From a virus: a stretch of DNA of 64,000 nucleotides. Location: positions 1 through 64,000 of the IMG/VR virus record IMGVR_UViG_3300044716_000427. One strand, 5' to 3'. The notes below the pieces were generated by a model. It was not told where the DNA came from. It did not search any database and saw only the letters and a list, made by a program, of their open reading frames with translations. A program made the translations under genes and the position numbers. Below, piece by piece: positions 59,968 through 64,000 of this stretch (its first letter is position 1; each line of letters starts with the position of its first letter).

Positions 59968-60272
59968 ACAAGAAGACCATTATCTATGTAGGCATCTGCG
60001 CTGCCATGCTCTGCGCTGGCATTGTCATTGGGTATCTCATCCACCCCAAGCCTGACCCAAGCATTGACTTGCAGCACGAGGAGGAGAAGCGCGTCCTGCG
60101 CGAAGAGGCACAGGCGTGGATGGACATCGCCAACCAGCACAACGTGCGCGTTGACACCATCGTTGTCGAGCGCGAGAAACTCAAAACCATTAAACAATAT
60201 GAAAAGGGTCTTGTTAATGCTTCTATTGATAGCATCCAGCAGTTGCTCCTTACTCGGCCAACAGTCGAGTAG
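59964..60272 (+). CDS. Inner-membrane spanin-like protein (Rz type)
   Basis: A 102-residue protein with an N-terminal anchor (IIYVGICAAMLCAGIVIGYL, 6-25) and a helical, charged periplasmic part (about 35-102). This is the layout of an i-spanin, which links the inner to the outer membrane during lysis. The next gene starts inside it in another frame and encodes a lipoprotein, the usual Rz/Rz1 arrangement. Confidence 0.72.
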   Translation: MNKKTIIYVGICAAMLCAGIVIGYLIHPKPDPSIDLQHEEEKRVLREEAQAWMDIANQHNVRVDTIVVEREKLKTIKQYEKGLVNASIDSIQQLLLTRPTVE

Positions 60273-60648
60273 TGTAGACGTCCGCTGGAGGCTTATTGGC
60301 GATAACGCCCTTGTCCCCGTAAGGGACCTGATCACCATTGCCGCCCATCGTCTCTATCTGGAGGACAGGGCCGGGTCGTTCAAGGCGGAGGCTATTGAGC
60401 GCGGGAAGGAGAGCTTCGCCCTGCGGCAGATCATTGACAAGAAAAATGACGAGGTCAAGCTCCTTGACGAGCAGCTCACTCGCTTGAGGGGAGAGCTTAG
60501 TATGATGGACGACATGCTTGTAGCTTGCGAGGAGAGGGAGAGCAAGCTTCGCCCTTGGTCCACGATCGGAAAGGTCGGAACGGTTACGGTGTCGCTGGCG
60601 GTCCTTGGAATTGTGGCCGAACGAATCATCAACTCGGCAAATCCATGA
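60199..60648 (+). CDS. Lipoprotein spanin with a C-terminal membrane helix
   Basis: A 149-residue protein. The lipoprotein signal MKRVLLMLLLIASSSC puts the lipidated cysteine at 16. A long coiled coil (about 70-115) and a C-terminal membrane helix (about 123-142, VGTVTVSLAVLGIVAERIIN) follow. Outer-membrane lipid anchor plus inner-membrane helix in one chain is the u-spanin design, yet it overlaps an i-spanin-like gene by 74 bases. It either partners that gene or replaces it. The lipobox lacks the usual leucine at -3. Confidence 0.76.
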   Translation: MKRVLLMLLLIASSSCSLLGQQSSSVDVRWRLIGDNALVPVRDLITIAAHRLYLEDRAGSFKAEAIERGKESFALRQIIDKKNDEVKLLDEQLTRLRGELSMMDDMLVACEERESKLRPWSTIGKVGTVTVSLAVLGIVAERIINSANP

Positions 60649-60827
60649 GGCCGTTTCTGAACTTGTGGCTTGCCATCGCATACGCTTTGATCATGCTGTC
60701 ACCGCCACTGCTTGTATCGGTGATAGAGAGGCCCGAGAACAACTACTCACGCTGGTGGTACTTGAGTATTTTTGTAGTAGCGATCTACGTCACGCTCTTG
60801 CGATACATCCAATACAATAGAAAATGA
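60645..60827 (+). CDS. Two-helix membrane protein, holin candidate
   Basis: A 60-residue protein, MRPFLNLWLAIAYALIMLSP, with membrane helices at about 4-26 and 38-55 and a short charged loop. Fixed by ATGA overlaps on both sides. Size and topology fit a holin or antiholin. Confidence 0.68.
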   Translation: MRPFLNLWLAIAYALIMLSPPLLVSVIERPENNYSRWWYLSIFVVAIYVTLLRYIQYNRK

Positions 60828-61255
60828 TCATCTCCATCATACTTATCATCTTGTACGCACTGTGGGAATCGAAGCGCGACTTTGATGACATCGAGGCGGA
60901 CGTTACGATAAACAAGGTGGAACGGTGGTCAGGCAGGGCGCTTGTCGGCGGGGCGATAGGTCTTGTGCTTTGGGGTCCGTTACGGCTTATTGTCGTGGCG
61001 TTCCTTTTCTCTCTCGTGCATCGCTACGACCTGAACCGACGCAGGGGCAGGAGCCCCTTCTACGTTGCCCCGTGGAGCAGCTTCTACGACCGGGCGTTCT
61101 ATTCCATGACCAGCGGACGCTGGATCAGTAAGGAGGAGGCGCTTTTGATCCGAAGGAATTACATCCTTGGGGAATGCACGGAAGAAATCTACGAGGCGGG
61201 AAAGGCTGCATACGTAGTAGAATTAGCGACCATTTTACTTGTATCGGCGATTTGA
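60824..61255 (+). CDS. Membrane protein of unknown function in the lysis cassette
   Basis: A 143-residue protein with an N-terminal hydrophobic stretch (MIISIILIILYALW), a central membrane segment (about 41-66), a basic loop and a hydrophobic C-terminus (VVELATILLVSAI). Role unknown; last gene before the tail spike promoter. Confidence 0.68.
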   Translation: MIISIILIILYALWESKRDFDDIEADVTINKVERWSGRALVGGAIGLVLWGPLRLIVVAFLFSLVHRYDLNRRRGRSPFYVAPWSSFYDRAFYSMTSGRWISKEEALLIRRNYILGECTEEIYEAGKAAYVVELATILLVSAI

Positions 61256-61258
61256 AGA

Positions 61259-61266
61259 TAACTTTG
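61259..61266 (+). promoter_or_regulatory. Near-leaderless promoter TAACTTTG
   Basis: Four bases before ATG 61271, with the CACC spacer giving A at -3. Confidence 0.62.
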
Positions 61267-61270
61267 CACC

Positions 61271-63673
61271 ATGACGCGGAATAACCAGATGTATTACAAC
61301 ATCCTTGAGGAGTACACGACTCCCTTGGGTGCTCAATTTGACTGGAGGATCGGCAACGACACCCTGACTGACGCTGGGTTCAGCCAAGCCCAAGCACAGG
61401 CAGCCTTCCAGTACTTCTGGGCAAGGTGGCAGGCCATCGGTGGGAACATCACCACCTTCATGGGCCTCACTTGTATGACCGCTGCCATCAGCGATGCCAT
61501 CTGGTCTGGCCACGCTGCTGCTTACACGGCTACGTGTCAGAGCCGCGTGAACATCAACATCCCCGCCGGTCGTTACGAGATCAACTACCCACTCCCTCTT
61601 GCCTTCGGTATTTACACCGGTCAGGGGTCCAGCGAGTTCTTCACCAACGGCCCCGACTTCGGTGGCACGTTCGGTCAGGGCTCCACGTCCCTCCATCTGG
61701 ATCAGGCTCGCTGGCTTGGATCCAATGATGACGCCATCTGGCAGAGCGGGACTTGGGGTGACGAGAACCTGTTCGGCTACAACGAGGCGTTCCAGTTGCT
61801 CAATATGCGCTTGGTGGGTAACAAGGCGTCTAACGTCTACAACCCACTGCTTCTGAAGTGCGGCGTACAGGTGTGGGACATGGGCAGCAATGCCTTCATC
61901 CACAACGTGTTCGCCGATGACTTTGAAGGGGCTGGATTCCACTTCGTTCGTGGTACTTACGTCAACGTGGGCCAGATCGCTTCCTTCAACAACAACCTCT
62001 GCGCCATCTGGCTTGAGGGTGGAGGACAGCACGTCTTCAACAGCGTGGAGAGCGACGAGTGCCCCGCTGTGTTCCGCGTGGAGGATGGCTATGGCCGTGT
62101 TGGCTCCACCAGCCTCCACTGCTCTTGGCTAAAGATTGAGACCGGTCCCGCCCCCAACCGACCCATTGGAAAGGGTACGATGGTGATGGACGCTCAGGCG
62201 TGGGTGCAGGCGCACTTCGATACCATTCAGTACGCTGCTGTCAACGGTGCCCCGCACTGTATGTTCCGCATCAACGCCGACTTCAACAACACAGGTACGC
62301 TGTCGAACTCCTGTCAGGTGAGCGTGAGCCAGTTTAACCTGTTTGGTCCCTGCTATGGCTTGCTGCACGACGTGTTCAACCGCAAGATGTGGATCAATGA
62401 CGCGCTGTCCGGCCAGTTCAACAAGAACGGGTACTTCCGCACCCGCGTCAAGAACTTCCGCTGGACCAGTGAGCTTGGTGGCGCACTGATCTCGGACTTC
62501 TTCCAGCCCGTGCTGGTGACCAACATGGCCACCGGTCGTCTGGGTACGCTGGCTGTGGACAACAACACCGGTGCGTTCATCGGCGCATGGGACAACCAAG
62601 CTGGCACCCCTCCCTACACGATCGCTCCCCCAGCAGGAGAGGGCTCTGTCCCTCCCCCACCACCCCCCCCTCCGCCCATTGGCATCCCCACGAACATCGT
62701 GGTGTCGCTGAACCCGACCACTGTGGTGCTGGGGCAGACCTCTCAGGCGTCTGTTGTTGTGACCGACCAGTTCGGCAACACCATCACCCCCGCCGGTACG
62801 TGGAGCATCGTCTCTGGCTCTGCTACCATCACCGGGGCAGGTGTAGTGACGGCACTGTCTGCCGGTGGCATCCTCGTGCAGTACTCTCAGGGCGCGGTAA
62901 GCGGCAGCAATACACTCACTGCAAACAACCCAGCCCCACAGCCCCCTGTTCCCACGACCATCAACGTGACGCTGTCAAGCAACACCATTCCATTCGGTGG
63001 AACGGTTCAGGCAACTGCGGTGGTGTTCGACCAGAACGGGGTCCCGATGTCGGCCAGCGGTACGTGGAGCATTGCCTCCGGACCCGCTACCATCTCGGGC
63101 ACAGGTCTGGTGACCACTACGGCCCCCGGAAGTGTGGTGGTTCGGTACACGGTGAACGCCATCGTGGGGACTGCGAACCTGCTCGTGCAGAACACCCAGC
63201 CTCCTCCGCCTCCCCCGCCTCCCACTTCCCTGTACACCATTGACTTCACCGGCCAGAACGTGGTCGCGCTCCCCGGATGCGTGAACCTTGCCAGTGAGCC
63301 TTGGAAGGCAGGTCGGATCAATGGAGATGTTTACTCTACTGCCTTCACCGGCGGCACAGCCCTGAACACCATCCAGACCTTCGCCCCTGCCATCTTGGGT
63401 GTGAGGCGGATCGTGCTGAAGAACGCTGTGATCAGGGAGAACGTAGCGTTCCGATACTTGAACAGCGCGGTTCGCACCAACTCAACTCGTCAGTTCGTCC
63501 TTGCGTCCAACCAGAACACTGTGGTCGGCAGCTTCTCTGTCAATGCGGCGGCTACCGACATCACCATTGTGCTGCCATCTGCGGTCAACATAACGACGCT
63601 GTTCGGCGCAGGTGGTCAGGTGTTCAATACGCTGAATCTGACGTGTGAGGGGGTGGAGCTTTACGCCTTGTGA
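61271..63673 (+). CDS. Tail spike with beta-helix body and two Ig-like domains
   Basis: An 800-residue protein. The first 450 residues look like a pectate-lyase-type beta-helix (INIPAGRYEINYPLPLAFGI; later FNSVESDECPAVFRVEDGYG). A run of eight prolines (about 458-465) leads to two bacterial Ig-like (Big_2) domains (about 468-560 and 563-645: GTWSIVSGSATITGAGVV; GTWSIASGPATISGTGLV), a second proline run, and a beta-rich end. It has its own promoter. Probably binds or degrades a surface polysaccharide. Confidence 0.82.
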   Translation: MTRNNQMYYNILEEYTTPLGAQFDWRIGNDTLTDAGFSQAQAQAAFQYFWARWQAIGGNITTFMGLTCMTAAISDAIWSGHAAAYTATCQSRVNINIPAGRYEINYPLPLAFGIYTGQGSSEFFTNGPDFGGTFGQGSTSLHLDQARWLGSNDDAIWQSGTWGDENLFGYNEAFQLLNMRLVGNKASNVYNPLLLKCGVQVWDMGSNAFIHNVFADDFEGAGFHFVRGTYVNVGQIASFNNNLCAIWLEGGGQHVFNSVESDECPAVFRVEDGYGRVGSTSLHCSWLKIETGPAPNRPIGKGTMVMDAQAWVQAHFDTIQYAAVNGAPHCMFRINADFNNTGTLSNSCQVSVSQFNLFGPCYGLLHDVFNRKMWINDALSGQFNKNGYFRTRVKNFRWTSELGGALISDFFQPVLVTNMATGRLGTLAVDNNTGAFIGAWDNQAGTPPYTIAPPAGEGSVPPPPPPPPPIGIPTNIVVSLNPTTVVLGQTSQASVVVTDQFGNTITPAGTWSIVSGSATITGAGVVTALSAGGILVQYSQGAVSGSNTLTANNPAPQPPVPTTINVTLSSNTIPFGGTVQATAVVFDQNGVPMSASGTWSIASGPATISGTGLVTTTAPGSVVVRYTVNAIVGTANLLVQNTQPPPPPPPPTSLYTIDFTGQNVVALPGCVNLASEPWKAGRINGDVYSTAFTGGTALNTIQTFAPAILGVRRIVLKNAVIRENVAFRYLNSAVRTNSTRQFVLASNQNTVVGSFSVNAAATDITIVLPSAVNITTLFGAGGQVFNTLNLTCEGVELYAL

Positions 63674-64000
63674 GCGGGGTAAACTTCATCCCAGAGGTTG
63701 TCGTACCTCTTGAAGAAGCCCCTCCACTTCTTTGACTCGCGCATCTCGCTCCCGTAGTTATGCCAACGGGAGTGGCAGTCCCCGCACTGCAAGACGATGT
63801 TGCGTTCGTCCAGCCTGTACTCTGGGTACTTGCCCTTGGGTAGCAGGTGGGAGAAGTTGATGGCCTTCCCCTCGTGGATATGCACACCACAGGTCAGGCA
63901 CTTGGCGTTACCGTCAGCGGCATCCCATATCCTGCGGAACACTTCCTTCTCTCCTGTGGGCTTGCGCTTGGCAGGGAGGGTAGACGCCTTCCTTACCAGC
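63661..64000 (-). CDS. HNH / NinG-type endonuclease-like protein (5' end outside window)
   Basis: The frame continues past the right edge, reading LVRKASTLPAKRKPTGEKEV before the GTG at 63942. CLTCGVHI, FSHLLPKGKYP, LDERNIVLQCGDCHSRWHN fit an HNH-type zinc-finger nuclease fold, close to NinG-like recombination proteins. It is 113 codons in view and overlaps the tail-spike stop by 13 bases on the opposite strand. Confidence 0.8.
   Translation of the reverse strand, partial: LVRKASTLPAKRKPTGEKEVFRRIWDAADGNAKCLTCGVHIHEGKAINFSHLLPKGKYPEYRLDERNIVLQCGDCHSRWHNYGSEMRESKKWRGFFKRYDNLWDEVYPAHKA

Overview
The window is a stretch of a tailed double-stranded DNA phage genome, and the phage most likely infects a member of the Bacteroidota. 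Three things support this. There is an almost unbroken run of phage genes: large terminase, portal, scaffold, capsid, tail, lysis, and replication. The promoters have the Bacteroidota form TAnnTTTG. Shine-Dalgarno sites are absent, replaced by A/C-rich leaders. No integrase, repressor pair, tRNA or CRISPR array was seen. Both window edges cut genes (a DnaB-type helicase on the left, an HNH-type protein on the right), so the genome continues beyond it. No DNA polymerase is in view. A nozzle-like protein and several very large internal-virion-type proteins, with no tape measure, sheath or tube, suggest a podovirus with a layout like the crAss-like phages. That placement is inference.

Region 1, about 1-14216, minus strand: early and replication genes. 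From upstream to downstream it holds many small proteins of unknown function, a GP88-family protein, a DUF932 protein, an SSB-like protein with an acidic tail, a stand-alone DnaA domain IV protein, a possible DUF1376-like primosomal protein, and the replicative helicase. Genes are tightly packed with ATGA overlaps, and several encode proteins of only 31-59 residues. A promoter, a small leader RNA and an intrinsic terminator at 5565-5688 look like an attenuator or a small RNA. Between 11.3 and 14.2 kb the DNA carries eight copies of a 19-bp palindrome containing a DnaA-box-like core, and an unusually dense set of unrelated short palindromes.

Region 2, about 14217-16060: control region. It has no long genes, an AT-rich tract, paired repeats that could be an origin, one small helix-turn-helix-like gene, a tandem ~143-bp duplication, and a coiled-coil gene flanked by its own promoter and terminator.

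Region 3, 16061-63673, plus strand: late genes. It starts with tail fibre and glycine-rich adhesin genes. A small island of alternating-strand genes with near-leaderless promoters follows (19701-21608), then terL, portal, scaffold, capsid, connectors and a 1603-residue nozzle-like protein. Next are four internal-virion-type proteins, one with two zinc-protease motifs, with a ferritin-like protein among them. The end holds collagen-like and beta-helix tail proteins, a lysis cassette (amidase, spanins, small membrane proteins), a metallophosphoesterase and an Ig-domain tail spike. A minus-strand HNH-type gene begins the next early block at the right edge.
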